Shown: positions 8,977 to 18,548, numbered from the stretch's first letter. The stretch is 64,000 nucleotides of DNA from Secundilactobacillus silagincola (GCF_002583405.1 NZ_BCMJ01000001.1:370695-434694), one strand, 5' to 3'. Numbers and translations are program-made. Notes: generated by a model from the letters alone, not told the origin.

Positions 8977-9889
8977 ATTTGTAGTGGGATCACGTAAGAG
9001 CCTGCTGGCCATGTGTCAGTCAAAACTGGTCATTGCGGCCTTACAGAAACGATTCCCAAAAATTACCTTTCGCATTAAAGAAATCGTGACGCAAGGCGAC
9101 CGTAACTTAAAGGATAGCCTTCAAAAGATTGGTGGCAAAGGAGTCTTCGTCAAGGAAATTGAAGCGGAACTGCAAAGTGGCGATATCGACTTTGCGGTTC
9201 ACAGTCTGAAGGACGTCATGCCGGTGTTACCCGATGATCTGATTATCGGAGCGATTCCTAAGCGTGAGTCTCCTTATGATTGTCTGATTACACCCAAAAA
9301 GTTGGCGCAACTGGCTGATTTGCCGCAGGGTGCGCGAATCGGCACCAACAGTCTGCGTCGTCAGGGTCAACTGTTGCATTTACGCCCAGATATTCAAGTG
9401 ATTCCGATTCGTGGAAATGTTGATACCCGAATCAAGAAAATTAAAACGGAACATTTGGATGGTGTGATTTTGGCAGAATCCGGGTTAGACCGGCTGCAAG
9501 TCTCGCTCGATGGTTTATATCGGCTGAGTTTGCAGGCTGATATTTTGCCAGCAACCGGGCAAGGCGCGTTGGCTATTGAATGTCGCAAGACGGATGCTGA
9601 TACGTTGGCATTATTGAGCGCCATTGACGATGCGACCACTAAGCAAAATGTGCAAGTGGAACGCGACTTTTTGCGCGCCTTGGGTGGCAGTTGCAACTAC
9701 CCCATTGGTGCGTTTGCCGAGTCGGCTGGGGATCAGATCACCTTTAAGGGACTGGTGGCTTCGCCCGATGGCACCCACCTATTTCGCAAAACGGTGCAGG
9801 AAACGGTTAATGACAAAATTGGGTCTAAGGTTGCCGATACGTTAATTGCTGAAGGCGCTTTGAAATTGATTGAATCAACGTTAAAATAA
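8966..9889 (+). CDS. hemC: Porphobilinogen deaminase (hydroxymethylbilane synthase)
   Basis: HemC condenses four porphobilinogens into hydroxymethylbilane. The 307 residues show the N-terminal SRKSLLAMCQS, the catalytic Asp in HSLKDVMPV (Asp83) and the dipyrromethane cofactor attachment Cys243 in GGSCNYPIGAF. GTNSLRRQGQLLHLRPD and PIRGNVDTR carry the Arg residues that bind substrate acetate and propionate groups. The start overlaps hemA, with an AGGAGC site inside its end. A 68-base gap separates it from hemB. Confidence 0.95.
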   Translation: MKNEFVVGSRKSLLAMCQSKLVIAALQKRFPKITFRIKEIVTQGDRNLKDSLQKIGGKGVFVKEIEAELQSGDIDFAVHSLKDVMPVLPDDLIIGAIPKRESPYDCLITPKKLAQLADLPQGARIGTNSLRRQGQLLHLRPDIQVIPIRGNVDTRIKKIKTEHLDGVILAESGLDRLQVSLDGLYRLSLQADILPATGQGALAIECRKTDADTLALLSAIDDATTKQNVQVERDFLRALGGSCNYPIGAFAESAGDQITFKGLVASPDGTHLFRKTVQETVNDKIGSKVADTLIAEGALKLIESTLK

Positions 9890-9957
9890 GGATATTTAGT
9901 GAATGATTACGCTTACTTATTTTTAAAAATTATTTAGTGGAAAGAAGATTATATATT

Positions 9958-10938
9958 ATGGTTACATTTGATCGTCATCGTCGTTTAAGAAGCAGCGCAG
10001 CCATGCGTGATCTCGTGCGCGAGAATCACTTAGAGAAGTCGGATTTAATTATGCCTGTGTTCGTGGATGCCACGATTCAGGATAAGGAAGAAATTAAATC
10101 TATGCCAGGTATTTACCGGTATAGCCTCAATACCATTCTGGATGAAATTAAAGAGATCGTTGATTTAGGAATCCAATCAATCATTATTTTTGGAATTCCG
10201 GATCACAAAGATGATGTCGGCACCGGCGCTTGGGAGGATAACGGCATCGTGCAGGAAGCCATTCGTAAGATCAAGGCTGCTTATCCAGAACTGATTGTCA
10301 TCGCTGATACTTGCATGTGTGAGTACACATCCACTGGTCACTGCGGCATCGTGAAGGACCACAAGGTATTAAACGATGAATCGCTCGAATACAACACCAA
10401 GGTCGCTGTCAGCCAAGTGAAGGCCGGTGCTGATATGGTTGCCCCTTCCAACGCAATGGACGGTTTTGTGGCCGCCATTCGTGAAGGATTGGATAAGGCT
10501 GGGTTTAAAGAAACACCAATCATGGCTTACTCCGTTAAGTTTGCTTCCAGCTTCTACGGTCCATTCCGTGACGCTGCTGATGGCGCACCGCAGTTTGGTG
10601 ATCGTAAGGGATATCAGATGGATCCAGCAAACCGGCTTGAAGCCATTCGCGAAATGAAGAGTGACGAAAAAGAGGGTGCTGACTTCACCATGGTCAAACC
10701 TGCAATGGCTTTTGCTGATATCATTCGTGATGTTCGTAACAACACCAACTTACCGCTGGTTGCTTACAACGTTTCTGGTGAATATGCCATGGTCAAAGCA
10801 GCGGCAGCTAATGGCTGGATCGATGAAGAACAGATCGTTAACGAAGTGCTTGTGGGGTTGAAACGTGCTGGTGCTGATTTAATCATCACCTACTTTGCTA
10901 AGGAAGTTGCTGCACGGATGGACGCGCAAAAAAAATAA
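9958..10938 (+). CDS. hemB: Delta-aminolevulinic acid dehydratase (porphobilinogen synthase)
   Basis: HemB joins two 5-aminolevulinates to porphobilinogen. I chose ATG 9958, preceded by GGAAAGAAG, over the upstream GTG 9937. The result is [11 protein letters not shown], a standard HemB start, and 326 residues. The Schiff-base lysines are Lys194 in [14 protein letters not shown] and Lys247 in TMVKPAM. Cys119, Cys121 and Cys129 in [14 protein letters not shown] mark a zinc-dependent active site. It follows hemC and precedes hemL in the uroporphyrinogen block. Confidence 0.95.
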   Translation: MVTFDRHRRLRSSAAMRDLVRENHLEKSDLIMPVFVDATIQDKEEIKSMPGIYRYSLNTILDEIKEIVDLGIQSIIIFGIPDHKDDVGTGAWEDNGIVQEAIRKIKAAYPELIVIADTCMCEYTSTGHCGIVKDHKVLNDESLEYNTKVAVSQVKAGADMVAPSNAMDGFVAAIREGLDKAGFKETPIMAYSVKFASSFYGPFRDAADGAPQFGDRKGYQMDPANRLEAIREMKSDEKEGADFTMVKPAMAFADIIRDVRNNTNLPLVAYNVSGEYAMVKAAAANGWIDEEQIVNEVLVGLKRAGADLIITYFAKEVAARMDAQKK

Positions 10939-10965
10939 AAATCATCAGAGAAGGGAACACACACA

Positions 10966-12258
10966 TTGAAGAATTTTGACAACTCAAAAAGAGCGTTCAA
11001 AGAAGCTCAAGACTATATGCCCGGTGGCGTAAACAGTCCAGTACGGGCGTTTAAGAACGTTGGTGGTGACCCACTGTTTATTAAGCAGGGGAAGGGTGCA
11101 CACATTGAAGATATTGATGGCAACACGTTTATTGACTACGTACTTTCATGGGGCCCACTGATTTTAGGCCACGCTGATGATAAAGTGGTTAGCGATTTGC
11201 AGTCGGCAACCGAGAAGGGAACCAGTTATGGTGCACCAACGGAATTAGAAACGGAATTGGCTAAGAAGATTCGTGAAATTGTTCCGTCCGTTGAGATGGT
11301 ACGGATGGTTTCATCTGGGACCGAAGCCACGATGAGCGCCATTCGTTTGGCCCGTGGGTTTACAAAACGCGATAAGATCGTGAAATTTATCGGTAACTAT
11401 CATGGCCACAGTGATTCCTTACTGGTGGATGCCGGCTCTGGTCTAGCTACGTTCAACATCAATACTTCACCAGGTGTACCCAAGGATCTTGCCTACGATA
11501 CGTTGACGGTGCCGTATAACGATGTTGAAGGTATTAAAGCTGTTTTTGAAAAGCATGGGCCTGAAATTGCGGCCGTTATCGTTGAGCCCATTGCTGGAAA
11601 CATGGGCGTTATTCCAGGAACGCAAGAATTCCTGGATACCTTGCGACAGCTAACAACGGATGCTGGTTCACTGCTGATCTTTGATGAAGTGATGTCTGGT
11701 TTTCGGGCTGCCTACCATGGTGCACAAAGCCTTTATCACATTAAGCCAGATCTTACCACCCTTGGTAAAGTCGTTGGTGGTGGGCTTCCCGTTGGTGTAT
11801 TTGGCGGGCGTCGTGACATTATGGAACACATTACGCCAGTTGGTAGCATCTATCATGCGGGTACCTTATCAGGGAACCCATTGGCCATGACCGGTGGGTT
11901 AAGCACGTTAAACCAGTTGAATGATGATCTGTATCAGGAGATGACAGCTAAAACGACTCGTCTGGTTGAAGGAATTAAGGCTGCTGGCGATGCTCATAAC
12001 GTGCCAATTACGGTACACCATGTTGGTACCATGTGGAGCTACTTCTTCAACGCCGGTCCAGTGAACAACTTCGATGACGTACAAGCCAGCGATGTGGCCT
12101 ACTTTGCAAAATTCTTCAAGCAGTTACTGCAACAGGGAATCTACACCGCGCCATCGCAGTTTGAAACCAACTTTATGTCTAGCAAGCATACGGATCAAGA
12201 TATTGATGAGACGATCCAAGCATTCAACAATGCCTTTGATGCAGTAAATAACGGGTAA
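10966..12258 (+). CDS. hemL: Glutamate-1-semialdehyde 2,1-aminomutase
   Basis: HemL is a PLP enzyme converting glutamate-1-semialdehyde to 5-aminolevulinate. The 430 residues contain the PLP lysine Lys268 in [14 protein letters not shown], the ring-nitrogen Asp240 in [12 protein letters not shown], and [17 protein letters not shown]. The start is TTG 10966, behind GAGAAGGGA; no ATG is available at the conserved N-terminus ([11 protein letters not shown]). Together with HemA, HemB and HemC it supplies hydroxymethylbilane to the HemD domains in the same operon. Confidence 0.95.
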   Translation: MKNFDNSKRAFKEAQDYMPGGVNSPVRAFKNVGGDPLFIKQGKGAHIEDIDGNTFIDYVLSWGPLILGHADDKVVSDLQSATEKGTSYGAPTELETELAKKIREIVPSVEMVRMVSSGTEATMSAIRLARGFTKRDKIVKFIGNYHGHSDSLLVDAGSGLATFNINTSPGVPKDLAYDTLTVPYNDVEGIKAVFEKHGPEIAAVIVEPIAGNMGVIPGTQEFLDTLRQLTTDAGSLLIFDEVMSGFRAAYHGAQSLYHIKPDLTTLGKVVGGGLPVGVFGGRRDIMEHITPVGSIYHAGTLSGNPLAMTGGLSTLNQLNDDLYQEMTAKTTRLVEGIKAAGDAHNVPITVHHVGTMWSYFFNAGPVNNFDDVQASDVAYFAKFFKQLLQQGIYTAPSQFETNFMSSKHTDQDIDETIQAFNNAFDAVNNG

Positions 12259-12263
12259 CGCAT

Positions 12264-13013
12264 ATGATAAATACACAGTTTCGAGACTTAACGTTAACGC
12301 CGATAACAGCAGAGGAAACATTGGTAATCGCGTGTGACAGCAGTGCCGGAATTGGGGAGAAAAAAGCAGACGTTGTAGCCGTTGACCCAGCTATTACGGC
12401 TGCTTATTCTTTAAGGGTGCCACTTTTAGAGCTAATGTGTTTTGGCGCCCACCCCATTACGGTGATTGATACGGTCGGTAACGAAATGGTGCCGACCGGT
12501 GAGCGAATCATCAGTGGTGTCAAAGCAGAGCTTGCACGGGCGCAATTATCCGATATACCGTTAAATGGCAGTACAGAAGATAACATGGCCACCCTCACAA
12601 CGTCGATTGGTATCACGGTGATTGGCCGAATTCAAACGGCTAACATCCCCAAACCAGCGACTGTGGACCTAACTGTTTTTAAATTGGGCACGCCATACGT
12701 CGGTAACGAAGTGGTGGCACATTTAAATCAGATTTTTAGCTATGATAAGGTTCGTCAAATTCGTGGGAACGCTGATGTTGTGGATATGCTGCCAGTGGGG
12801 TCAAAGGGTGTGACGTATGAACTTGACCAAATGGCGCAGACGAATCACTTGGAGACGCACTACTTGGTTGACCGCACCTTGCCAGAGTTAAATACTTCTG
12901 CTGGTCCAGCAACCGTGGTACTAGTTGGGGTAAAAAAGACACAGGCAGAAGCGGTAAAACAAGCGTTTCCAGAATTGGCTGCGGTGGCAGAACTCAGGAG
13001 GCCAAAACCATGA
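12264..13013 (+). CDS. AIR-synthase-related protein, probable alpha-ribazole kinase (CblS-like)
   Basis: A 249-residue protein with VIACDSSAGIGEKKADVV near residue 20, then GAHPITVIDTVG, EMVPTGERIISG and NGSTEDNMATLTTSIGITVIG. This pattern belongs to the N-terminal domain of AIR-synthase-related (PurM-like) ATP-binding proteins. The family includes CblS, the alpha-ribazole kinase described in Listeria and Geobacillus, which phosphorylates alpha-ribazole to alpha-ribazole phosphate. Its position between hemL and cobU, with its stop overlapping the cobU start, fits a role in lower-ligand activation. The kinase assignment is from memory of family motifs and context; it has not been aligned. Confidence 0.62.
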   Translation: MINTQFRDLTLTPITAEETLVIACDSSAGIGEKKADVVAVDPAITAAYSLRVPLLELMCFGAHPITVIDTVGNEMVPTGERIISGVKAELARAQLSDIPLNGSTEDNMATLTTSIGITVIGRIQTANIPKPATVDLTVFKLGTPYVGNEVVAHLNQIFSYDKVRQIRGNADVVDMLPVGSKGVTYELDQMAQTNHLETHYLVDRTLPELNTSAGPATVVLVGVKKTQAEAVKQAFPELAAVAELRRPKP

Positions 13014-13606
13014 AGAGTCAGTTAGTGTTGGTGACTGGTGGGGCGAAGAGCGGCAAGTCAGTGTTTGCTGAACAGTCACTATCAGATGTTGCCCGTGTAT
13101 GTTACATTGCCACCGGCGTGATGACTCAGCCAGACCCGGAAATGCAGTTGCGGATTCAAACGCACCAGAAACGGCGGGCTGAAAAAAACTGGGCTACTGA
13201 AGAGCGGTATCAAGCTGTTGACGCGTTTATCACGGCCAATCATTACGATAGTTATTTGCTGGATGATGCCACCATGCTTATTACCAATTTGTTTTACGAT
13301 GGTGCAACTCAACTGGCAGCAGATCGATGCCTTAGTTTGGATGATGCCATTGAGCAGATGACTAGCGATGATATTGACAGACTAAGTCAGCAAATCTTCG
13401 ATGCCTGGGATCACATTGTTGATGCCCTGCGCGCAACTCATCAATCTATGGTTGTGGTGACCAATGAAACGGGCCTAGGTATTGTGCCGGCGACAAAACA
13501 GACGCGAATTTTGAGGGATATTTACGGCCAGGTGAACCAACGCTTGGCACAGGCAGCTGATCACGTATATTTTGTGATCAGTGGTCTGTCACAACAGTTG
13601 AAATAA
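13010..13606 (+). CDS. cobU: Adenosylcobinamide kinase / adenosylcobinamide-phosphate guanylyltransferase
   Basis: A bifunctional 198-residue enzyme that phosphorylates adenosylcobinamide and converts it to GDP-cobinamide. The P-loop TGGAKSGKSVFAE is at 9-21, CYIATG at 31-36, and His52 in RIQTHQKRRAE matches the guanylylated His46 of Salmonella CobU. VVVTNETGLGIVP near the C-terminus is a family signature. It overlaps the upstream gene by four bases; an AGGAGG site lies in the end of that gene. CobS, which uses its product, follows 12 bases later. Confidence 0.95.
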   Translation: MKSQLVLVTGGAKSGKSVFAEQSLSDVARVCYIATGVMTQPDPEMQLRIQTHQKRRAEKNWATEERYQAVDAFITANHYDSYLLDDATMLITNLFYDGATQLAADRCLSLDDAIEQMTSDDIDRLSQQIFDAWDHIVDALRATHQSMVVVTNETGLGIVPATKQTRILRDIYGQVNQRLAQAADHVYFVISGLSQQLK

Positions 13607-13618
13607 TTGGGGGTCACC

Positions 13619-14377
13619 ATGGGAAAAGCAATGATTTTATACACACAATTTTTTACGCGGATTTCCATTCCAATCGAGATTAAGGACGTCACGAACAAGT
13701 TCAAAAATAATATCCAGTACTTCAGTCTTTTTGGGCTGTTACTGGGCTGTCTTGAGGCACTAATCTTCTGGGGCTTTGCCAGTATCTTTCCACTTTGGTT
13801 TGCCTGGATCATTTACTGGGTCACGGATGGACTGCTGACTGGTGGTTTCCATCTAGACGCCTTAGCGGATACTGCTGACGGTCTGTTTTCGTCACGAAAG
13901 CCTGAAAAGATGAAGGATATCATGCACGATAGTCGGCTTGGAACGATGGGCGCATTGGGTCTGATCTACTTTTATTTGATCGTTATCGGGAGCGGTATCG
14001 TTATTTGCAATCAGCTGCCATTGTGGCAACTGATTGGGTTAACGGCAGTTATGACGATGGTCGCCAAAACAGGGATTGGATTATTGTTCTACAAGATGGT
14101 CTATAACGGTGATAACGGGCTGGCTAGTATCTGGATCGGCGTTAAAACCTGGCGAATCGTGGTGTCTCAGTTAGTGGCTATCGTGGTCATTGGTGCGGTA
14201 TTACAGTGGCCGGGTCTGGTGGGCTATTTAGCCATCGTTGTGTTTGGGTATTTTTACCGGCGTTTTAACATTCGCTTGCTGAAGGGCTTTAGCGGTGACA
14301 CGATTGGCGCTTTTGGTGAGTTATCGCAGGTAATTTTCCTGCTGGTATACAGTGGCATTATTGAGGTGATCAAATGA
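13619..14377 (+). CDS. cobS: Adenosylcobinamide-GDP ribazoletransferase (cobalamin synthase)
   Basis: This integral membrane enzyme joins GDP-cobinamide with alpha-ribazole or its phosphate. The start is ATG 13619, five bases after GGGGGT; the frame extends to TTG 13607. At 252 residues it has several membrane helices, and the signature GGFHLDALADTADGLFSSRKPEKMKDIMHDSRLG region starts near residue 78, where the Asp-rich segment binds metal and substrate. It overlaps the following phosphatase gene by four bases. Confidence 0.95.
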   Translation: MGKAMILYTQFFTRISIPIEIKDVTNKFKNNIQYFSLFGLLLGCLEALIFWGFASIFPLWFAWIIYWVTDGLLTGGFHLDALADTADGLFSSRKPEKMKDIMHDSRLGTMGALGLIYFYLIVIGSGIVICNQLPLWQLIGLTAVMTMVAKTGIGLLFYKMVYNGDNGLASIWIGVKTWRIVVSQLVAIVVIGAVLQWPGLVGYLAIVVFGYFYRRFNIRLLKGFSGDTIGAFGELSQVIFLLVYSGIIEVIK

Positions 14378-14964
14378 CCTTATTTGTAACGCGACACGGT
14401 GAAACCACATTAAATCAGCACCGAAAATTTTATGGGTCCATGGATGTGGCACTTGATGATAAAGGGCAACAACAGGCTGCTGAGCTTGCGAAGAAACTGC
14501 GACGTCAAAAACTGGATGTCATTATACGCAGTGCCACAACGCGCACGAAGCAGACTGCCCAACCTATTATTGATGATCATCCAAACGCAACCGTTTACGT
14601 GAATGCTGATTTGAATGAGAAAGGGTTTGGTGACTGGGAAGGACTGGATGCTGATGAGATTGAGGCACAGGATCCAGTTACGTGGGCACGGTGGATTGAA
14701 AAGCCCTTTGACGTGACGCCAAAGGGTGCTGAGAGTTATAAGGTTTTTTCGGAACGTGTACTGCATGCAGTCGCTGGTTACCAGGATTTGTTGGCTTCGG
14801 CAGCTAACGTGTTAGTTGTTGCGCACCTTGGCACGTTGCGTGTGATGCACCAGTCGTGGGTACCGGACACGGTATTTTGGGATCTTAATTTCAAAGCGGG
14901 CCACTATTCAACCTATCAGTCTGATGGGCAAGGTAAGATGAAGGTTATAGCATTCAATCAATGA
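14374..14964 (+). CDS. cobC: Alpha-ribazole-5'-phosphate phosphatase-like (histidine phosphatase family)
   Basis: A 196-residue histidine phosphatase. The RHG motif is in VTRHGETTLNQ (His8), a second catalytic His lies in VVAHLGTLRV, and GFGDWEGLDADEIE is a family element. In the cobalamin pathway CobC removes the 5'-phosphate of alpha-ribazole phosphate or adenosylcobalamin phosphate. The function is assigned from its overlaps with cobS upstream and hemD downstream; histidine phosphatases of this size elsewhere act on other phosphoesters. Confidence 0.85.
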   Translation: MTLFVTRHGETTLNQHRKFYGSMDVALDDKGQQQAAELAKKLRRQKLDVIIRSATTRTKQTAQPIIDDHPNATVYVNADLNEKGFGDWEGLDADEIEAQDPVTWARWIEKPFDVTPKGAESYKVFSERVLHAVAGYQDLLASAANVLVVAHLGTLRVMHQSWVPDTVFWDLNFKAGHYSTYQSDGQGKMKVIAFNQ

Positions 14965-15701
14965 TTGAGAAGGTGTTTTCGGTGGCATTTTTAATTACGT
15001 ATCCAAAAGAGAAGGTCGAACCGGAACTGCAGTCACAGTTGGCAAAAATTACAGTGCCGTTATATCTGCCGTTGCGTGAACTGGTGGCAACTCAATTAAC
15101 GTCGACTGAGGTCTCACAGATTCGTTCTGCAACAGGCATTGTGATCACGAGTCAGTTTGCGCTTCAGGTCTATTTGAGTCGGGACTGGCACGCTACAACT
15201 CAGCCAGAATTCTTTGTGCTGAGTCAAAAGATGGCGGCCAAGTTACAAGCTAAAGGGTTTACTCAGGTGACGTACCCAGTCGAAGAAAATCAGGCTAGTT
15301 TGGCGCAATTATTAGCTTCATTGCCAGCACAGCAACTGCTGTGGCTGACAGGTAACCGGCACATCAAACACAACCAGCTAGCAGTTTTGCCACATTTGAC
15401 GCAACTAACGTGCTACAAAAATAGTTGGTCTCAGACGCAGGAAGACCAGGTCGTTTCTCAACTAAAGGGGCATCAAATCACTAGAATCCTTGTGACAAGT
15501 CCTTCAAGTTACACGCGATTACAATCAATTGAAGCGCGGCTTGCCTCCCAGTTTTCATCAGTGACTTACTATACGCTTGGTCACAGCACGTTTAAGTTAA
15601 TCAGTAAGGCTGAAAAGCGCGTCGTTCAGCCGTTAAACAAGCGATATGTGCTGCGGCAGATGCTGCAAAGAATGTGTCATGATGAAGTAGCCGACCAGTA
15701 A
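14961..15701 (+). CDS. hemD: Uroporphyrinogen-III synthase, free-standing
   Basis: A 246-residue protein with the weak but recognisable HemD layout of two alpha/beta lobes. TGIVITSQFALQVYL lies in the first lobe, LLWLTGNRH at the hinge region and RILVTSPSSYTRL in the second. HemD cyclises hydroxymethylbilane with D-ring inversion. It is the last gene of the operon and overlaps cobC by four bases. It duplicates the activity predicted for the C-terminal half of the cobA-hemD fusion. No strong terminator follows; the next promoter region starts within 100 bases. Confidence 0.83.
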   Translation: MIEKVFSVAFLITYPKEKVEPELQSQLAKITVPLYLPLRELVATQLTSTEVSQIRSATGIVITSQFALQVYLSRDWHATTQPEFFVLSQKMAAKLQAKGFTQVTYPVEENQASLAQLLASLPAQQLLWLTGNRHIKHNQLAVLPHLTQLTCYKNSWSQTQEDQVVSQLKGHQITRILVTSPSSYTRLQSIEARLASQFSSVTYYTLGHSTFKLISKAEKRVVQPLNKRYVLRQMLQRMCHDEVADQ

Positions 15702-15774
15702 AATTTTGAACCGTATCACACTTTTTTGCGGAAATTAAGCACATTTATGTTGTAAAGTAGTGAAAATAATGTAA

Positions 15775-15788
15775 ATAAAGCGCTTTCA
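15775..15788 (+). promoter_or_regulatory. Candidate cre (CcpA) site
   Basis: ATAAAGCGCTTTCA agrees with 12 of 14 positions of the ideal palindrome TGAAAGCGCTTTCA. It lies 60 bases before the facilitator start, close to AT-rich promoter-like sequence. This suggests carbon catabolite control of glycerol/propanediol uptake. Promoter elements around it are not clear. Confidence 0.5.
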
Positions 15789-15848
15789 AATATGCTAATA
15801 TTAGTGTGTTAATTGTTTAACAAACTTATATAAAGGTGGGTGTCACTA

Positions 15849-16556
15849 ATGGATGGTTTTATTGGTGAGTTTTTCGGCACTATGATCCTGATTTTGTTAG
15901 GAGCTGGTACTGGTGCTGGGATCAACTTGAATAAGACGTACGCCAAGGGATCTAGTTGGTTGTTCGTCTGCCTGTCATGGGGTATGGCTGTTACCATGGG
16001 GGTATATGTTGCGGGACTTTTAGGCTCAGATGGTCATTTAAACCCTGCAGTTACGATTCCATTTGCAATCTTTGGATTGTTCCCATGGAATGAAGTATTG
16101 CCATATTTAGCAGGCCAATTCTTAGGTGCGTTTGTCGGTGCAGCATTAGTAATGGTTGAATTCGGTGCACACTTTAAGGAAACAAAAGGAGAAGAAAATG
16201 GGAACACTGTTGGTATTTTTGCTACTATGCCAGCAATTAAGTCACCTCTTTTCAACTTCTTGTCAGAAGTTATCGCTACATTCGGTTTTGTCTTTGTTCT
16301 TCTTAATTTAGGTAACTTCACAACTGGTTTGAAACCGCTTGTTGTTGGGTTCTTGATCTTCGTTATCGGTACTGGTTTAGGGACGACCACCGGGTTCGCC
16401 ATTAACCCAGCCCGTGACTGGGGCCCACGGTTCGCTTACACAATCCTGCCAGTTCCTAACAAGGGTTCAGCTCACTGGGATTATGCATGGGTACCAATGT
16501 GTGGTCCACTGGTTGGTGGTTTCATCGCAGCTGCGTTGGAAACAGCAATTCATTAG
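15849..16556 (+). CDS. Glycerol/1,2-propanediol diffusion facilitator (MIP family)
   Basis: A 235-residue aquaglyceroporin channel of the plasma membrane. Both NPA boxes are present, HLNPAVTIP in the first half and AINPARDWGPR in the second. The Asp after the second NPAR is the aquaglyceroporin rather than water-channel form. ATG 15849 is chosen over GTG 15840 because AAAGGTGGG is spaced eight bases from it. Its place just after the cobalamin operon matches lactobacilli where a PduF-like channel serves B12-dependent diol or glycerol dehydratase. No pdu genes are in this window, so the substrate is inferred. Confidence 0.88.
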   Translation: MDGFIGEFFGTMILILLGAGTGAGINLNKTYAKGSSWLFVCLSWGMAVTMGVYVAGLLGSDGHLNPAVTIPFAIFGLFPWNEVLPYLAGQFLGAFVGAALVMVEFGAHFKETKGEENGNTVGIFATMPAIKSPLFNFLSEVIATFGFVFVLLNLGNFTTGLKPLVVGFLIFVIGTGLGTTTGFAINPARDWGPRFAYTILPVPNKGSAHWDYAWVPMCGPLVGGFIAAALETAIH

Positions 16557-16601
16557 TATTTAGCAATCATATTCAATCAAAAAGCAATCATCTCGGATTT
16601 G

Positions 16602-16646
16602 TTCTGGTATTAACCGATTTTCATCGGTTAATACCAGAATTTTTTT
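16602..16646 (+). terminator. Intrinsic terminator after the facilitator gene
   Basis: A perfect 17-bp stem (16602-16618 with 16623-16639) around a TTTC loop, followed directly by seven T residues. Confidence 0.95.
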
Positions 16647-16693
16647 CGTGTAAAAAATATGAAAAATCAACTTACAAAAAGTAAGCTAATCTC

Positions 16694-16722
16694 GTGACTT
16701 TTAAATTTGTTCGTCTTATACT
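16694..16722 (+). promoter_or_regulatory. Promoter of pyruvate oxidase
   Basis: GTGACT (16694-16699) and TATACT (16717-16722) are separated by 17 bases. They lie 65 bases before the start of the oxidase gene. Confidence 0.55.
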
Positions 16723-16787
16723 CTTCCATGTTAAACAATTTAAGAATTAAAAGTTCTAATAGAAACTGATGGAGGAGTGCGATTCAG

Positions 16788-18548
16788 ATGACAAAGATGA
16801 TGGCAGGACAGGCATTAGTTAAAGTATTGGAAGATTGGGACGTTGACCATATTTATGGGATTCCCGGTGGCTCGATTAACCACACAGTTGAAGGGCTATA
16901 CCTAGAACAAGATAAAATTAAATATATTCAGGTGCGTCATGAAGAAGTTGGTGCCATTGCAGCCTCTGCTGATGCTAAATTTACTGGTAAAATTGGGGTT
17001 GCTTTTGGTTCTGCAGGTCCTGGTGCAACTCACCTGTTCAACGGTCTGTACGACGCTAAAATGGACCACGTACCCGTGTTGGCCATCGTGGGTCAAGTTG
17101 CTCAGCCGGTTATGAACACGAATTTCTTCCAGGAGATGGATGAAACGCCAATGTTTGAAGATGTTTCGGTTTACAACCGGACAGTAACCACGGCTGAACA
17201 GATTCCTTACGTGATCAACGAAGCCATTCGTGAAGCTTACCGACAAAGCGGGGTTGCTGTGGTAATTTTGCCGGAAGACTTAACCACTAAGGAAATCGAC
17301 TACGAACCAGCTAAGACACCAAAGGTTGTGGCTAATAACTACAGTCAAACCGTTGATTCAAAGGCAATTGCTGACAGCCTTAAGATGATCAAAGAAGCTA
17401 AGCACCCGTTGATCTACGCTGGCCGTGGCTTATTAGGCGCGCGTGATGAACTGACTAAGTTCTCAGAACAGTTCAACATTCCTGTCATGAATACAGTACC
17501 CGCAACTGGGGTTATTGCAACGGATCATCCTAACTTTATTGGGACCTTTGGCCGGTTAGGTGCTAAATCAGGATTTGAAGCTTTACAACATGCAGACCTG
17601 ATTCTCTTCCTAGCTTCCGAATTTCCATTCGCTAACTTCTGGCCAAAGGACGTTAAAATTATTCAAGTTAATACCAACGCCTTTGATATTGGTAAGACCG
17701 TTGATGTGGACTACGCGATTATTGCGGATGCTAAGGCTTATTTGAATGATATGATTGCGACTGGTGAAACTCGCCCAGCTGATACTTGGCTAAAAGCTAA
17801 CCAAGAAAACAAGGCTAACTGGGACAAGTGGCTGGATGAACAAGCGGAAGATGACAGTAAGGGCTTGAATCCTGAAGCTGTAACGAAGAAGATTGCTGAA
17901 CTCGCTGGTCCTAATGATACCTACGCGGTTGATACCGGGAACGTTTCTGAATGGGGCGTTCGTGGATTACCGATGAATAAGAATCAGCGGTTTGCGATTT
18001 CCGGCTTATTTGCAACCATGGGCTTTGGCCTACCAGGTGGCATGGCTGGTGCGCTCAGTGTTCCGGACGCTCAGGCATGGTCACTGTCAGGTGATGGTGG
18101 TTTTGCCATGGTAGCACCTGACATTATTACTGAAGCTCGTTATGAACTGCCAGTAATTAACGTTGTCTTCTCCAACAGCCGCTTTGGTTTCATTTATTAC
18201 GAACAGGCTGAATCTAAGCAGCATTTCTATGGTGTCGATTTAACCGATGCTGATTGGGCAAAGGTTGCCGAAGGACTTGGCGGTATTGGTTTCACGGTGA
18301 AGAATAAGGCTGATCTGGACGAGGTTTTCGCTAAGGTTAAGGACCTGCAGGCTAACGGTAACAAGAAGCCAATCGTCATTAATGCTTACATCAAGCCAGA
18401 TGATCCAATCGCTACGGCCTTTATGCCATTAGATGAAAAGCTCTATGGCGCGGATACTGTTAAGGCGTACTCAGAGAAGTACCACATTGATCCAAAGACG
18501 CAGCCTTCATTAGGTGAATTACTGCGTGCTCAAGGCGACGAAAGATAG
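16788..18548 (+). CDS. pox: Pyruvate oxidase
   Basis: A 586-residue thiamine-diphosphate and FAD enzyme producing acetyl phosphate, CO2 and hydrogen peroxide from pyruvate and oxygen. Family elements are YGIPGGSINHTVEGL near the start, the ThDP-activating Glu in VRHEEVGAIAASADAK, FGSAGPGATHLFNGLYDA, and the cofactor motif SGDGGFAMVAPDI with NVVFSN. The length equals that of lactobacillar Pox proteins. A GGAGGAG site precedes ATG 16788. It is transcribed alone, between two intrinsic terminators. Acetolactate synthase is a related alternative, but the N-terminal motifs favour Pox. Confidence 0.93.
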   Translation: MTKMMAGQALVKVLEDWDVDHIYGIPGGSINHTVEGLYLEQDKIKYIQVRHEEVGAIAASADAKFTGKIGVAFGSAGPGATHLFNGLYDAKMDHVPVLAIVGQVAQPVMNTNFFQEMDETPMFEDVSVYNRTVTTAEQIPYVINEAIREAYRQSGVAVVILPEDLTTKEIDYEPAKTPKVVANNYSQTVDSKAIADSLKMIKEAKHPLIYAGRGLLGARDELTKFSEQFNIPVMNTVPATGVIATDHPNFIGTFGRLGAKSGFEALQHADLILFLASEFPFANFWPKDVKIIQVNTNAFDIGKTVDVDYAIIADAKAYLNDMIATGETRPADTWLKANQENKANWDKWLDEQAEDDSKGLNPEAVTKKIAELAGPNDTYAVDTGNVSEWGVRGLPMNKNQRFAISGLFATMGFGLPGGMAGALSVPDAQAWSLSGDGGFAMVAPDIITEARYELPVINVVFSNSRFGFIYYEQAESKQHFYGVDLTDADWAKVAEGLGGIGFTVKNKADLDEVFAKVKDLQANGNKKPIVINAYIKPDDPIATAFMPLDEKLYGADTVKAYSEKYHIDPKTQPSLGELLRAQGDER

